NCBI GenBank assembly: GCA_018296165.2
Contig: JACKQL020000012.1
Location: forward strand, 744,001 to 808,000
Source of the DNA: Termitomyces sp. T153
Lineage: Eukaryota; Basidiomycota; Agaricomycetes; Agaricales; Lyophyllaceae
Length of the DNA: 64,000 bases
Reading direction: 5' to 3'
The position numbers and the translations under genes are program-made. The notes below the pieces were generated by a model. The model saw only the letters and a list, made by a program, of their open reading frames with translations. It made no database searches and was not told the DNA's origin. This document shows, one piece after another, positions 22,283 to 34,633 of the stretch (position 1 is its first letter; each line of letters starts with the position of its first letter).

Positions 22283-23688
22283 ATGCACTATATCATAACT
22301 GGTCATCACCCATCTTGCTTTGGGATCGGCTGAGTGGATTTCGCTAGTTCTGGTGTCGGCCAATTCAAAGACAAAGATATGAGTCAGATATCTTTGGACC
22401 AGTCGGGGCCTCTCATTGCTGCTGCTATCTGGCTCTCAGGTAGGGCTTCCCTCGACGAGGGGCCACGATCGTTGACTTCATTCAATGATTTTTGTTTCTA
22501 TACGCGAGGCCACCGGGCCAATGACGAAACCTATGCATCAGCAAGTTACATTGCCTTCTACTTCGCTCACGTCTTCAAAATTGCAGACGATCATCTCCTT
22601 ACCGATATTTTTACCATCCCGACTGCTCCCGCATGGCTGGCCGCGAATCGAAAGTTCCCGACGCAGCTGATTAAATTGCAGGAAAATGACGATGGTGTTA
22701 TCAAAGAAATGGTTGTTACGCCATCTGCTCTTCTTCCTGATTCCCCTCCTCTTGGGTACTCAGCACCTTCCGCTGATGATGTACTTGCTTGGTTGCGACA
22801 TGAACGCCCCGGAGTCTTTTGTGTTTGCCCTCCTGATTGCGAAGCTGACCTTATCTTTGTTCTGAAGCGCTACGAGGGGTATGTGTGGATCGTGCTTCGC
22901 ACCGCGGGACGTGGTTCAACGGTCTCATTCGACCCAGAATATGTGTGTCCTGAATTTGATTTCTCCAAAGACGGGGTATGTTTTACTTTCCCTCCTTTCT
23001 GCTCCTCGATTACGAAGCAGCTGAATGGTCATGATCAGTTGCCTCCTTGGTGTGCTAATATGAAAGCACTCAGTCTAGATAAACTTATTATCCCCAAGTG
23101 AAGTACGTCTGCTGGGATCTTCATTGATAGTATCTAATACGGGAAGATCAGACGAAGAGCGAACGTGTAACTCCGTTTTCTGACGACCTTTTGTTTGCTT
23201 TTAAAGCACTTCCGAACAGTCTTGCGCCTGCCGGCCAGCTTTCGATGCTGCGTGTGATTGCGACTTTCCCTTTGGAACCTACCTTACATCGAAAGCAGAT
23301 GAAGGGATCTCCTGTGACCGTACTCAGTACTGCAACTTTCAAAACTGTGACGGAGGGCATTTTACCTAGAGATCTCATTCAAACTTTGGTGTTTAGCATG
23401 CATAACAAAAGGTCCTCCGAATATCCCGATGATACCTTTTCAGTTGTCAAGCCATTGTCTTCAAAGAAACGTAATACGAAACGCAAAGCACTGCAAACTT
23501 CCACCGAGGCTTCGCCGCAGAAGAATGTTCTCGAACGTCGAGACTCGTCCGACGGCTCTGCCGCGGACATGACACCTGATATGGACCTTCCTTCAGAACC
23601 TGCAGAGGAAAAGGTCGTGACACGAGCGAAGAAAGCAAAAAGAACACGAAAGAGAAAAGGTGTTCAATCAAGAGTTGCAGAGTCGTGA
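22283..23688 (+). pseudogene. Broken copy B of the gene at 18-1459
   Basis: Aligned along its whole length with 18-1459. The frame from the ATG at 22283 meets TGA at 22331-22333 (codon 17). Near 23085 about 35 bp are missing relative to copy A, shifting the frame into a stop just before the conserved intron donor. The second exon (from about 23152) is still open and has the same basic tail. A shorter start at 22334 gives 255 residues, but not the full two-exon protein. Confidence 0.75.
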
Positions 23689-24054
23689 ACAAAATCCATC
23701 TCGTTTAATCATGTATGCTCGATGTATCATTTGTAAATCTCCTTGATGTAGCATTGGAATTTCCCTCAGTTCTGTATAAGATGACTTGCCTGTCATACAC
23801 TCATCTCTGAATGTTCGTCTTGGCGCTTGGAATTTGGAATGGATATGCATTAAATAGCCCATCTATGTATAGTTGTTACTGTCATTAAGGTTTCTTGCTA
23901 CATCTCTTACGACTTTATTAGTATTATTATGTCTGGATTAGAAGGTAGACCTCATGGAGAAATAAGATGGATTTACTACATTGTTTGTTCATTGGCAAAT
24001 ATCCACTCCGAAACATAGCATGCAACAGCCCACAGTGAGTGAAACGAAATCTTC
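23689..24054. other. Spacer, duplicated near 1.46-1.82 kb
   Basis: No ORF supported. It is the convergent 3' region between copy B and the NADAR gene, matching the spacer at 1460-1817. Confidence 0.55.
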
Positions 24055-26443
24055 TCAAGGTACTCGTCGTGGAGGTCCCGAGGGCCTCTTCGGCTTCAAC
24101 TCCCTCATAACACGCTGCAGCACCATCCCCAACTCATTCATCCCGTGTCCATCGAAACCAATGCCCCAGAACTCATCCGAAGGATCATTATATACGATCT
24201 GAGTATCATCATCCAGATCACACAAGTTATACCTTAAATCCGCGTGTTGTCGGAATTTAAGGCTTACGACTTTGTGTATCTGTGGGTAGAATGCAAACGC
24301 TTAGCTACGTGCAAACGAAGAAGCGAGAAAGGGCCTACGTTTTCAACTACAGCAGCGGTGAACGCAGGATCTACCAATCCGACGTTTTCAGCGGAGATCA
24401 TTCGAACGTCGCGATGTTCCTTGGCCTGACGTATTCGCTCCGCGATCTCAGGATAATCAGGAAGAAATTTAAGCGCCTCGAGTAGATGTGCGGCCGTAGG
24501 ATAAGTTTTGTCCTCGTAGATGACAGGGTGCGGAGAATGCATGAGGAAATATGAATACTCGGAGTTCGCGTCGAATAAAATACGCTTAGGTTGATGCAGT
24601 TGAGGTTCAGGAAAGGGCGGAGGATGTGTATCCAACTGAGTTGGGGTTCGAGTTTGAGCTGGAGATACGGAAGATAGATGGTTAGAGGGCACAATAGGAG
24701 GAGGACCTGCGTTTGCTGAAGAAGATGCGCCTGGGTGGTACGTGGCCGCCATTGGCATATTCGGTGCAGGAAAACGGTATGTCGGTTGAAGTGGAGTAGG
24801 AGCAGCCAGTGATGGCGAACTCGGATTCAGGATGGGCGCTTGAATAGTAGCTTGAGGTTGCGGAGCTTGATGGCCCGTTGGTTCTTGGCTAAGCTGTTGA
24901 GGCGTCGTGTTGACTACCACATATGGAGCGAGTCGAGACAGCAGAGCCACAGCAGCCTCTCCTGTTGAGTACGGACTTCTCGCCGATCCATTCCGCGTCA
25001 GAGGCGGCTCAGGTGGCACTGACCTCTTGAAGCTAAAAGCGCGAAATAGCCCCTTCTTCTGCTTCCGTGCATTAGATGCAGTGGATACAGAACGAGCAAT
25101 GGGACTTTCTCCAATTGCAACATTGACCTGTCCAATGTTGTCTCGCTTGGGTGGTATCTCGAGAAGATATCGCATATGCTGCCATTCTGGAAGCTCAAAG
25201 ATGTCGACAGGAGGTGTGGGGAGGGGATTAGGCTCTGGCTGATACAATGACCTAGGCAGCGCGGTATGTGTACTATGTGCATTTGACACGGGCGTCGTCA
25301 AGGATGTTGTGGGTGTAGCAGGGGTATCTGTACTAGTCGTGGACGACAATACTGACCGTGCGCGACTCCGATTGGAGCCTCGATTCGCGCCGAGGAAATG
25401 AGTATCAGGGTGAGTGAATTGGCCCGGCGTTATTAGAGTCGTCGCAGCAGACAGCGTCGATAATTCCGTAACAGGCGATGAAATGGGCGAATTTTCATCG
25501 ATACTGGGCTCTAAGGATCGTGGACGGGCATAAGGCGTCTGTACTCGGTTTATACGTCGTCCAGAACCAGAGGCAAGAGGCGCAACGTTTTCCATCTCAT
25601 GCTCTTCAGCGACGTTGTCGGGTCGATCTTCCGCGGTCAGAGATCTACGGTCATTATTTCGAACGGAATGCTCGTCTGTGTGTGATATCAGAGAAGGAGC
25701 GTCTCGATGTCCAGCTGAGGAATACTGGCGTTGATCTTGTGAAAGACTTTGGCGCAAATCAGCCGTTGTGGAAGGATGCCTTTGCGCAGTTTGTGACCCA
25801 GCCCTTATACGGTCCACATATGCTAGAAATCTCAAACACCAGATCGTACATTAGTAAAAACAATAGGCTTACTATGTTCTCCGTCTCCCATTGTAACTTC
25901 GAGTACCAATGAATTCCGTTTTCGACGTCTTCCTGTCAACCGTCGCTCCCGTGACGCCGTTTCCATCTGTAAATCCGTATCCTGTACTGGGACATTTGGC
26001 TGTTGCAGTGGCACCTCAGGTGTTGGAACACGACGTTGGGAATTTGGGACATGCCCAAATTTGCGAGGAATACCAGGAGCGTGGAATTTTTGCATTGGAT
26101 TGGGTGCCTGCGGCGGTAGCGCCGGTATGACAGGTAGCCGCTTTGAATATTGATGCTGACTCGATGGCACGAGATGTTGGAATTCAAAAGGGATAACAGG
26201 CGTATAATCGGGGCCCTGGCTATACCCGTACCCCAAGTCCGAGTCGTAGTTATACGGCGACATCGGAACATGATCTGATTCGAACCCTTGGCCGTAGGTG
26301 GGCATAACACCTTGCCTATAATGTGGCTGTCCTCGTTTGTACAATCCATGACTCATTGAAGTATCGTTGGCAGAGGAATAGCTCAAAAATTTTCTTCTTC
26401 GTGAAGAGGTCCTTGTGGGTAGCGAAGATGATACAGCCCCCAT
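24055..26443 (-). CDS. NADAR-domain protein with long disordered N-terminus
   Basis: Three exons: 25873-26443, 24339-25822 and 24055-24279, with introns 25823-25872 (GTAAGC...TCTAG, TACTAATG branch site) and 24280-24338 (GTAGGC...CACAG). All phases agree and give about 759 residues. The first 600 or so are Pro/Ser/Thr-rich and probably unstructured; the protein opens MGAVSS, which fits an N-myristoylation signal. The C-terminal 150 residues form a NADAR (YbiA-like) domain: HSPHPVIYEDKTYPTAAHLL, then after the intron KVVSLKFRQHADLRYNL and DEFWGIGFDGHGMNELG. The glutamate usual in the T-x-E-H motif is alanine here. NADAR proteins act on ADP-ribose or riboflavin-pathway N-glycosides; activity here is uncertain given that change. 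A truncated copy lies at 1818-2944. Confidence 0.85.
24280..24338 (-). other. Intron inside the NADAR domain
   Basis: 59 bp, GT-AG, phase 0. Without splicing the frame ends at 24264 in the middle of the domain; with it, the domain is complete to the stop at 24055. Confidence 0.8.
25823..25872 (-). other. Intron joining the first two NADAR-gene exons
   Basis: 50 bp, donor GTAAGC, branch TACTAATG, acceptor TTTCTAG, phase 1. The nearer AG would place a stop in frame. Confidence 0.8.
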
Positions 26444-26954
26444 CGCATCTATTCAAATGTGAACAGACACCTCGCGACAAACAAGAGATATCAGGTCAAC
26501 GATGGTGGAGGGTTTTTTAAGGACAGATTTGGAGACGCGCTGTCAGTTTAAGGTGGTTATCGGGGGTAGAACGAAGGTCAGGCCTATGATTAGATGCAAT
26601 GAGGCAGCCCACCAGGACTCTCGGCATGATGTTCTCGTCTGGAAAGAAGGCATCCAAATCTGGGCAGACCACTCACATATTGGTCAACCACGTGTTCCAC
26701 GCGACCGGACCGTCCTCATGGAACGCCAGCATAAAGAATGAAGGATTCTGACGAATAGTGCTACAGGTTCATATATATAATATATTACGAAGAGAGTTAG
26801 TCCTACAACATACATGTCCGTCAAGGGAAGAAAGCGTATACAGTTATCTAGACTTAGGGTTCAAAGACAGGTCTGATGAAATATCGTCAGCATAAATAAA
26901 GTTCCTAGCACATCGCAGTGGGAGATTCGAAGATTGTCATCGAGGGACTGTCGC
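26444..26954. other. Intergenic, promoter side of the NADAR gene
   Basis: No ORF is supported on either strand. It separates the NADAR start from the stop of the next minus-strand gene. Confidence 0.5.
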
Positions 26955-28580
26955 CTAAAAAGTCTCTCCTAGAAGTGCAAATATTGCAGAGGAGAGATAT
27001 TGGTGCATCGACGAATCGGATGTAGACCCGAGTTTCAACAGCCCTGATAGTCCGTGCTCCCGAATCATCTCCATTGCAGATTTGTATGTATCAGGCCTCA
27101 CCACGCGAAGGGCGTGAACAAGATACTTCGCTGCTCCAGCGTGAAGAAGAGCTCTTTTGTTCTCAAAGCTGCTCCGAGCGATTGCTGCGATAAAATGTAG
27201 TGAAAACAAAAAATGATAGCGCCACATCTTATTTGCCGAGATTGGACCTGCTGTTCTAGGAAGCATTGCAAAAGCCTTAGCTCAATGTTCGATGTGTTAT
27301 CAAGCATTGTATGAAGGGACCTACACTGATTGCCAGAGGCGCAGGAATAGCCTGGATAAAAGCGAGACCTTGTCATTGTAGGAGCCGCGTGCAAGGAAGA
27401 CCCGAAGCGCTTGATCATGTGTGATATCAAAAACTAAGGATTTCAATAATTCCTTGGAGGGGATTTCCGAGATGCTTGGCTGAGAACAAAGGCCGACACT
27501 ATAAAAATTGATTGAGCCTCAGTCCTCCATGGATCGAATAACCTATCAATGGGCTTACAGCGATATCCCGATGAAAGGAGAACGTTCGACAAAGACTACA
27601 TCAGAGTCTGGCCCAAGTAGCAAAGCCTCACATCGAATCTTGAACGAAAAAAGATTACGTTCGGCAACAGAAGTAGGCCAAAGCGAAGTGATCGGGTGGC
27701 TGGCCACAAAACAACGGTTTTCCTTGTAACCGGTGATGTCAAGCAACGATGCATTACACGCAATGTATAGATAGTATTCTTCATCATTCTTGATATCTTC
27801 AAAAGTGAAATAATGATTCAGTGATACAAGAACGTCCAAGAAGCCAACGTCGAGTACGACGCGGCAAGCCCGGGCGCTACTTCGTATGACCTTCGAAAGG
27901 AACAATATCAATGGAGGAATTGAGGACTCTTTTTTCCACTTCTGGGCATCCGTGTACGAACGTGAGAGAGGGGACGAAAATATCCCACGCAAGAATGGAT
28001 TCCTGCAAGCCAAGTCAAGGTCCTTTTTCAGTCGATATGATAATGTAGACTTGAGATGATCCTACCACAAATGAGCAAGCTGTGTCAGAATACCAGTTAA
28101 CAAAATATGTAATTCCATTGAATGCCACCGTGCCAAGGCTCTTATCAGATAACGCGTCTGACCAGCACCGATCTGTGCCAAAATTAGCCCCATTGCCCTT
28201 GCATTGACATCATCGCTGTACATCCCCAGCCTAATCGAATTGGTAATCATCCTTTGTTACTTGGTCAAAGTCACATGCCTAGAAAATTCCAACAGGTCAT
28301 CGTATATCTTGTCAATGTGTCGAATCCTTTGCGCCTGTTCGTCCGTGTGCGGAAAGGCATGCGCGATGGCTACCCAGCGTCGAGCCATAACAAGACGATC
28401 GAAACCTCTCAGAGTAGCCATGCCAAGTGCCTTAACTGCTTTCCCAGTCAGCGCGCCCGGACCTGGGACAGTACTAGTTGATGATCCAGGCGTTGTGTCG
28501 TACTCCCATAAAGAATACGTTGGCGAAGAAACCGCAAATGACGTGGACGAAAGATACGAATTACTTCGAGTCAGCTCCAT
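26955..28580 (-). CDS. Multi-exon protein with ARM-like helical repeats, function unknown
   Basis: Five or more minus-strand exon pieces in order. They are MELTRSNSYLSS with a Ser/Thr/Pro-rich head and HIDKIYDDLLEFSR (about 28.28-28.58 kb), NARAMGLILAQIGAGQTRYL (about 28.1 kb), SSARACRVVLDVGFLDVLVS with a YFTFEDIKNDEEYYLYI segment (27.7-27.95 kb), a piece near 27.25 kb, and a last piece with RALLHAGAAKYLVHALRVVR and GLSGLLKLGS ending at 26955. The repeated helix-pair look suggests an armadillo-type fold. The start at 28580 is chosen because the sequence before it (to 28652) lacks coding character. Exon borders between pieces are not resolved; at least one proposed junction would give too short an intron. 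No enzymatic motif is seen. Confidence 0.5.
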
Positions 28581-28647
28581 ATTGAGACGTAGGAGAGGGA
28601 GGTAAGTACAGGAAGGGCACTGAAATGTAATTATGGTACCCTTATGA

Positions 28648-28829
28648 TTCATAGCACATCAACACCACTGCCTCTTCCCAAACCATCAGAGATACACTTC
28701 AGAATATTAGCTACACTATATGGTATGCCTATGCTTCATAGCACATCGACAGCACTGCCTCTCCCTAAGCCATCAGAGCTACACGGATTCTTCCAGAATA
28801 TTAGCTACCATAAGCTACACTATCACATG
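28648..28829 (+). repeat. Two tandem 87-bp units
   Basis: TTCATAGCACATC begins at 28648 and again at 28735. The units share CACTGCCTCT(T/C)CC and then CCATCAGAG and AATATTAGCTAC, with a small insertion in the second. They lie between the ARM-like gene and the Atg22-like gene. Confidence 0.75.
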
Positions 28830-28989
28830 CCATGGAAGTACGGGTGCTTTCTTGATGATTCTTCGAAACTGTGCATCGTTCCCATTTTGAAACTGCACAG
28901 TCAACTACATACCGGGCGTCCGTCGTATCGAGAGTTGAAGCCGCGTGCATGAATAAACCATTGACGGACAGTCATGACTCGTCTTGGGT

Positions 28990-31318
28990 TCATAATTCTT
29001 TACTTGCGACCCTCTGATCAGTCACTCTTTCCCCCACACGAGCCTTCATTGCCCAGGCAACAGCATCGTTCCTTCCCTTTACCACATCAACCCCAAACCA
29101 GATGACAAGCGACGCACAAGCACACAGCGCAAAAAGGAACGGGAAACCCATCCAATTGTTGCCTGTACTGTCGATGATAGCTTGAATAACATTCGGACCG
29201 ATCATAGAAGACGCGCGATTGGAAAGACCGAAGAGACCAAAAAACTACGCGAGCAAAAGAATCTAAGCGAAAGCTGTACAGTATATCCTATCAGAAGAAC
29301 ACTTGCCATATTGTCAAAGCCGGGAGGAGATAGTTCCGCCATCATCGTTTGGGAAAACGCGTAATACGGAGCTTGAAAAAGTCCGAAAACGACGTTGTAT
29401 GCCCTGGAATGTATGAGTTCATGAAGGCAAGTTTTCATCTAGAAGTTAGAGGTTGCATACCAGAATTCCCATACATTGTGGAATCTGAGGCAGAAATTGA
29501 GTATTTACACTGTCAAAAAGAGGAGCGTACGCACCCAAACTCCGTAGTCCAGATACCAATCATACCCCACAGAGGAATCAGAACAGTCACAACATTTGTC
29601 ACGACAAACTAAAGGTTCGAGAGTCGATGGCGCAAAAGCAAAGAAAAAGCGTGGAAAAAACATACCATCGTCTTCGTGCTAAACTTCCAGTGTCTCTGGA
29701 TATACCAATAGCCAAGTGTGGCCATCGTAGAGGTAATAGCTTGTGCAAGGCCTAAATACGTATTCTGGAGAAAGCTGAATGAGAATTTATCATTTTGACA
29801 TATTCCAATCAGTGTTCCGGTAGTATTTAGACCCTAAAAAGGCTCAGCATCGCGTTACAGAATCGGATGAAGATTTACATCAGCAAGGAGGAAAAATGCA
29901 AACAGGTACACGAAGGTATAAGGCAGTTTCTTGTATTGTTTGATCGCTAGCCAGATCTGGTATGACAGACCGGTCAAAAGGCACACATCACTGATGAGTA
30001 TAGCAAGGACTTACTTGTTTCCAGCCGATGGTCAGGTAGCTTTCTCCTTTGGGAAGGGGAGGACCAGGACGAGGTTGTTGGAAGATGACTGAACAAGGTC
30101 AAGGTCTAGAAAAAGTAGGAGGCATAGTAAGCTTACACCACCAGATACCAAGGATGACCCAATAGGTGTTCGTTCTGTAGGATAAGCATCAATTTCAACG
30201 CTATCGATATGTAATCGACACAGCGTACAAGATGAGGGCATAGTTATCGGATTTCGGATTATTCTTCAGAGGGATAAGGACTGACAAATTGATGCACAGC
30301 GTCCCGATGTATCCAATGTTACTATGAGTCTGTCCAATGGTCAAGTCAATAAAAGGTGGTTAATAAACGAGACGCTCACTGTGCTAATGTTACTGATGCG
30401 ATTTTTTTCTAGACTCTCTTCCAAATCATGCTCCTCTTTAGATATCTCTCCAGATTCATACTTTCGTCGAAACTCTCTTGCACGAGCCGTATTGCGAGCG
30501 AGGCGCGGGAAGGCGGCGGCGAAAAAGACAAGAGTTGCACCATAACTGATGAAACCAATCATATAAAGGGCCATAGCTACACCCCACCGCGAGGGCTCTA
30601 TCATTTCTGTGAGCAGGTAAACAACTCATTTAGTGAATGTGGGCACACCGGTAAGACTCATTGTAGAATATTGCGCGGCCCAACAGATAACAGTGATAAC
30701 GAAAAGCAACCAGCGACCAAAAGTACCGTAATCCGCCGCTGAACCGATTGTAGTGAAGATCAAAGTCATAACCTGAGTCAAGGTAAGCACTGTGGGGAGG
30801 AAGCAGAGGACAATATGTACGGCGAAGCTGACTCCGTTCGCAACTAAGACAACACTCGAGACGGTTTTGGTTCCTCCAGCCCAGGGGAGAACACATCGAC
30901 CTGACGCGTTATCTGCATTGCAGGATGAGCCGGGTCCCTTGACTGGGTCATAACCAGCAGCAAATGCCAGTGATTGGAAGAGAGTCATGGCATAATTCAT
31001 GGGTCCGACGCCCTGAGCAGAACGCCGTTAGTCGCTCAAAACGTTCACCAGGGTACTCGATTAAAATATGTACATTGTCACCATTGTAGTATACTGCTCA
31101 TTCTTGTCAGTCACCGAACCTAAGGGACATGTCAAGCACTCACAATAATAGCTCCACAACTCACGCCTATTGACCACCGGTTCCTGTCTTCCAGTAGGAA
31201 AGCCTATAGCTGATGTCAAGGGTTCCACGACAGGCAGAAACTCTTCTACGCTAACTTCCTTATCGCTTCCCTTGACAAGCTCCGTGGAAGATTCCTCGGG
31301 AGGCACTTTAGTCGACAT
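28990..31318 (-). CDS. Atg22-like vacuolar permease (major facilitator superfamily)
   Basis: About eight exons on the minus strand. Exon 1 (31144-31318, start MSTKVPPEES) ends in RRELWSYY. A 20-base exon (31074-31093, flanked by AG and GT) adds LYYNGDN, and the next exon opens at 31012 with GVGPMNYAMTLFQSLAFAAG. Together these give the family hallmark that opens the first membrane segments. Later pieces include LPWAGGTKTVSSVVLVANGV, TIGSAADYGTFGRWLLFVIT, FFAAAFPRLARNTARAREFR, then PRPGPPLPKGESYLTIGWKQ, LIGICQNDKFSFSFLQNTYL, AYNVVFGLFQAPYYAFSQTM and NWMGFPFLFALCACASLVIW before the stop at 28990. Atg22 proteins move amino acids out of the fungal vacuole after autophagy. There are about ten hydrophobic segments. 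Interior exon borders are approximate. Confidence 0.85.
31074..31093 (-). other. 20-nt micro-exon of the Atg22-like gene
   Basis: On the minus strand it lies between GAGCAG and GTACAT. It supplies exactly 20 bases needed to pass from phase 1 to phase 0 and completes the conserved YYLYYNGDNGVGP segment. Confidence 0.75.
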
Positions 31319-32028
31319 CGTAGGCGGAAATTCGACCATCTGGCGAAGTGACCGTGGCCAAAGAAGCTCCTTTCGAAGTTCTCAGAGATACTCACTTTGT
31401 ATACCACAAGCTTCTGACGTGCATCGGAATTGCGGAACGAACACGAGAACGTTCATTGACCATGTGTTCTGGCCGCTTGTAAAGACGAACCCGTCGGAAT
31501 GGAGATAAACATGGGGCAAATGATCAAGATCGTGGGCTCTTATAAGTATACGTACTCCGTCGACAGACAAAAGCGAGAAGATGGCTGAATATCATTTTTG
31601 TGTGCAGAGCATAAGTCAAGTCTACAGGCGATAAGAACGCGATAAGGCAACAAAGCCAAACTGTAGTTTTCTTGATGTATGAGTTCGACTAAAGTACGAG
31701 ATAACGCCCTGTACGAAGCTGCAACCACAGTATTAGTCTGCCTGTTGGCCCGCTGGCAATCGGAAAAATCGGTTACAATAGACCGTCCTTGGGTCTTAAT
31801 CTTGAGTGCGATGCTGGGCTTTTTCAGAGCAAACAATATGTCAAAGCATCATTGTGGGTTGAGTCACCTTCCTCTCGAGGTAGTTTGCGCATCTGGAGGA
31901 GCTTGCTACCAATTCCGATCATAATAATACAATACATCGAAGCAAAAGAGAACAAGGAGAGAGAAAGTGAAAGTGTAAGTGGACCAGTACCAAGTATGCA
32001 ATCCAGCGTGATATTACCACTCAAATAA
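31319..32028. other. Intergenic, promoter side of the Atg22-like gene
   Basis: 710 bp between the Atg22-like start and the amidase stop. Only short ORFs without features; CpG content is normal. Confidence 0.5.
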
Positions 32029-34157
32029 TCAAAATGTATACCTCCCCGTCTTGACAGGCTCCAACACCTCCTTCCCCGCCAACTTCTCCACAAGACTCAA
32101 CAACATATCATCACATCCTTTATGCGCAACAACCTGCACTGCAACAGGCAACATCTCCCACTCCCTACTAACATGACTGTAATACTCTACCTGTCCCAAC
32201 GGGATCGTGATCTCAGGCAATCCCGCCATTGACGCGACGTACGTGAAGTAGTCCGACGGCTTTCCCGCGTCCCCACCGTGAAGATCAATAGGACCGGTAA
32301 GCAGAGCCTGTGCAGCCCCTTCGATATTGTTGTAGTCTTGGACGCGGTACGATGGCCGGCCACCTACGCTCGCGTCGTACATGAACAACGCGTCCGAGCA
32401 CGATTTAATGTCTGCCTTGAGCAAATCCGAAGACACAGACTCGCTGAACGCACGCAGAACACGCTGGGCAGCGAGGAAGTCCTCGCCACGATGCATTGCG
32501 CCGCGCTCGAACATCTTCCTTGTGCGGGGGTCAAACGTCGGCATGGAGTTGAATTTTTCCTTGTACGCCTGAATGAGGGGCTTACCGACGGTCACCCAGG
32601 AGCGGTACTCTGCTAGTGTGTTCGATGCGAGGCGGAATTCAGTGAAGTTGCGCGAGGGGAAGTGATCGAGCAGGGAAGAAGTGAAGTTGAGCGGGACGGT
32701 GGTTATTTTGAGGTGTTTCGAGAGGGCAGCGGCGAAGTTGTCGTAGAGGACTTGAGCGGCAGGATTGGAAACGGGGAAGTGTTCAGTTGGGTAGAAGAGC
32801 TTTTTGGGGAATCGGATGGATTGACGTTTCTTGCGGACAGGGGAGGATTCGTACCTTTGGCGTGGTGCAGCGCGTCAGTAAAACAATCGACAAAAGCAAT
32901 CTGATACAGCAGATCTTACCATCGACTTCCGATCGCAGAAAACAATCTCGGTTCCCTCGCAAAGTAGCCAGCCGTATCCATATCCTCCGCCAACGGGACC
33001 ACCCCCGCCATATACAAACTCCCATGCGTAGGTCTCATTCCATACGCACCCACAAACGCCGCAGGCTTCCTCACACTACCCCTCGTATCACTGCCGACTG
33101 TGAACTCGACCCACTCGTATCCCGCGACCGCACACGCACTCCCGGAGCTCGACGCAGACGCAGTGAGGTGCCCGTCCGCGCGCGGATTGAACGAGTACGC
33201 GTGGTCGACGTACTCCCAGGGCTGCGCGCCGTGTGCGAATTGTGACGTGCGTGTTTTGCCGAGGAGGGTGGCGCCGAGTGAAAAAAGGTACTGGATTGAG
33301 GGCGCAGTGGTGTTTGGTACGGGGTTTACGAGGGCGTAGGCGTGTGAGCCCGCGCCGGTGGGGAGACCTTGGACGTCAAAGATGTCTTTGAGAGCGAAGC
33401 GCATGCCAGAAAGAGGGAGGGATTTGGTGAGAAGGGATATACGTGATGGAACGGGAATGTATTGCGCATTGGAGGTGTCGAGGGTGATGTTTGTCATGAT
33501 CCAGCCGCCCGAGGGGTCAGGGATGGCGCCGAAGAGGAAGCTTGCGTATTCGTCTTTGCGGAGGCGGTAGGCCGCGTGGATATCTAGATGAGATGAGGAA
33601 GGAGAGGGCATAGTGAAGTATGGTCCTGCTGGTGGTCCGGCTTCGATTTGGGAGACGGGAGGACTTGTGAATTTAGGCAGGCGTATGTTCGAGGAGAGGT
33701 ATATATGTGATATGTTGCTTGCTTGAAGCCATTCCTCCGCTTCATCTTGGAAGAAACCAGTGAATTGTCCATCATACGAGATGAACAAGGAGTCTAAAAA
33801 TTGATCTGTCCATACGTCGTCAATATTTCCGTAGGCTGCAATCTGGGATTCGAGAAAGGACTTGGTGATTGGAGAGTATTGCGCCGTTATGCTTGTGACT
33901 GGGACGAAGCCTGCAGGTACATCAGAGCGTCTGGATGGGTCGACGGTCAATACTGGGTCAAAGGGAACGTAATATGGCTGCCCAGCGAGGTCCAGTATAG
34001 TCCCTGAGGCATCCACTTCAATTACGTTGACCTTCCCTGCGACGAGAGCAGCGAGAGAAATTATGCAGAGAGCTTGGATACTACACAAGGATCAGTTTCG
34101 AGGTGATGATTATCATATAAACGGTGCCACCAACCTGTCTATGAGACCCGTCGCCAT
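32029..34157 (-). CDS. Secreted or membrane-targeted amidase (amidase signature family)
   Basis: Three exons: 34135-34157, 32920-34080 and 32029-32854, with introns 34081-34134 and 32855-32919 (both GT-AG, phases agree), giving about 669 residues. The start at 34157 (MATGLID) is preferred because the large exon has no ATG of its own before the hydrophobic stretch IQALCIISLAALVAG, a likely signal peptide. The family's Lys, cis-Ser, Ser triad can be seen: FALKDIFDV (Lys near 239), ASSSGSACAV (near 318) and GSDTRGSVRKPA (Ser near 343). The N-terminal 230 residues and C-terminal domain fit fungal amidases of this class; the substrate is unknown. A 403-bp piece of exon 2 is copied at 2941-3343. 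Confidence 0.88.
32855..32919 (-). other. Amidase intron 2
   Basis: 65 bp, donor GTAAGA, acceptor CAAAG, phase 2. It joins GSRW to YESSPVRKKRQ. Confidence 0.8.
34081..34134 (-). other. Amidase intron 1
   Basis: 54 bp, donor GTTGGT, acceptor GTGTAG, phase 2. It links the short first exon to the signal-peptide segment. Confidence 0.65.
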
Positions 34158-34633
34158 TGCGTAGACGTGTCAGAACGCGTGCAATACATGGAGGACACGT
34201 AGTCTATTATATGTATAGAGAGTGTATGGGAGAATAGTCACGGTCGTGGAAAAGCCTCACGTACGAATAAGATTCCGTCAATTTTGTTACAACCCCGATT
34301 CGCACCGGTCCGTTGAAGCGCGAGATAGTGCCAGATACTGTCCTTGGCATTCTGGGATTCTGATGTCGAATCATTCACCCATGTGGTATCATGTAAACTC
34401 TACCGCTCGCAATCTAGCATCTTATGTACGCAGTCCATTGATACTAAGTATTTCGCTGCATTTCATGACCCATTGTCGATCACATCCCGAACGCTGCAGG
34501 GATGAGAAAGTCGTGTTGTAGGTCAAATCGTGCACAGCTTGAATCACCAAGGGATGAGGCCTGTGTTCAAGTAGGCTAAGTTTCCTCCACTTCTTCCACA
34601 TGAGGGTACGGTCGATGGAGCTGAGCCCGGCTA
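34158..34633. other. Intergenic region upstream of the amidase
   Basis: Holds the amidase promoter region and the 3' flank of the next gene; no ORF I can support. Confidence 0.45.

Noticed and set aside
22485..22670. Overlapping plus-strand ORF in the copy-B gene
   Set aside because: Alternative-frame shadow; a matching shadow exists at the same place in copy A.
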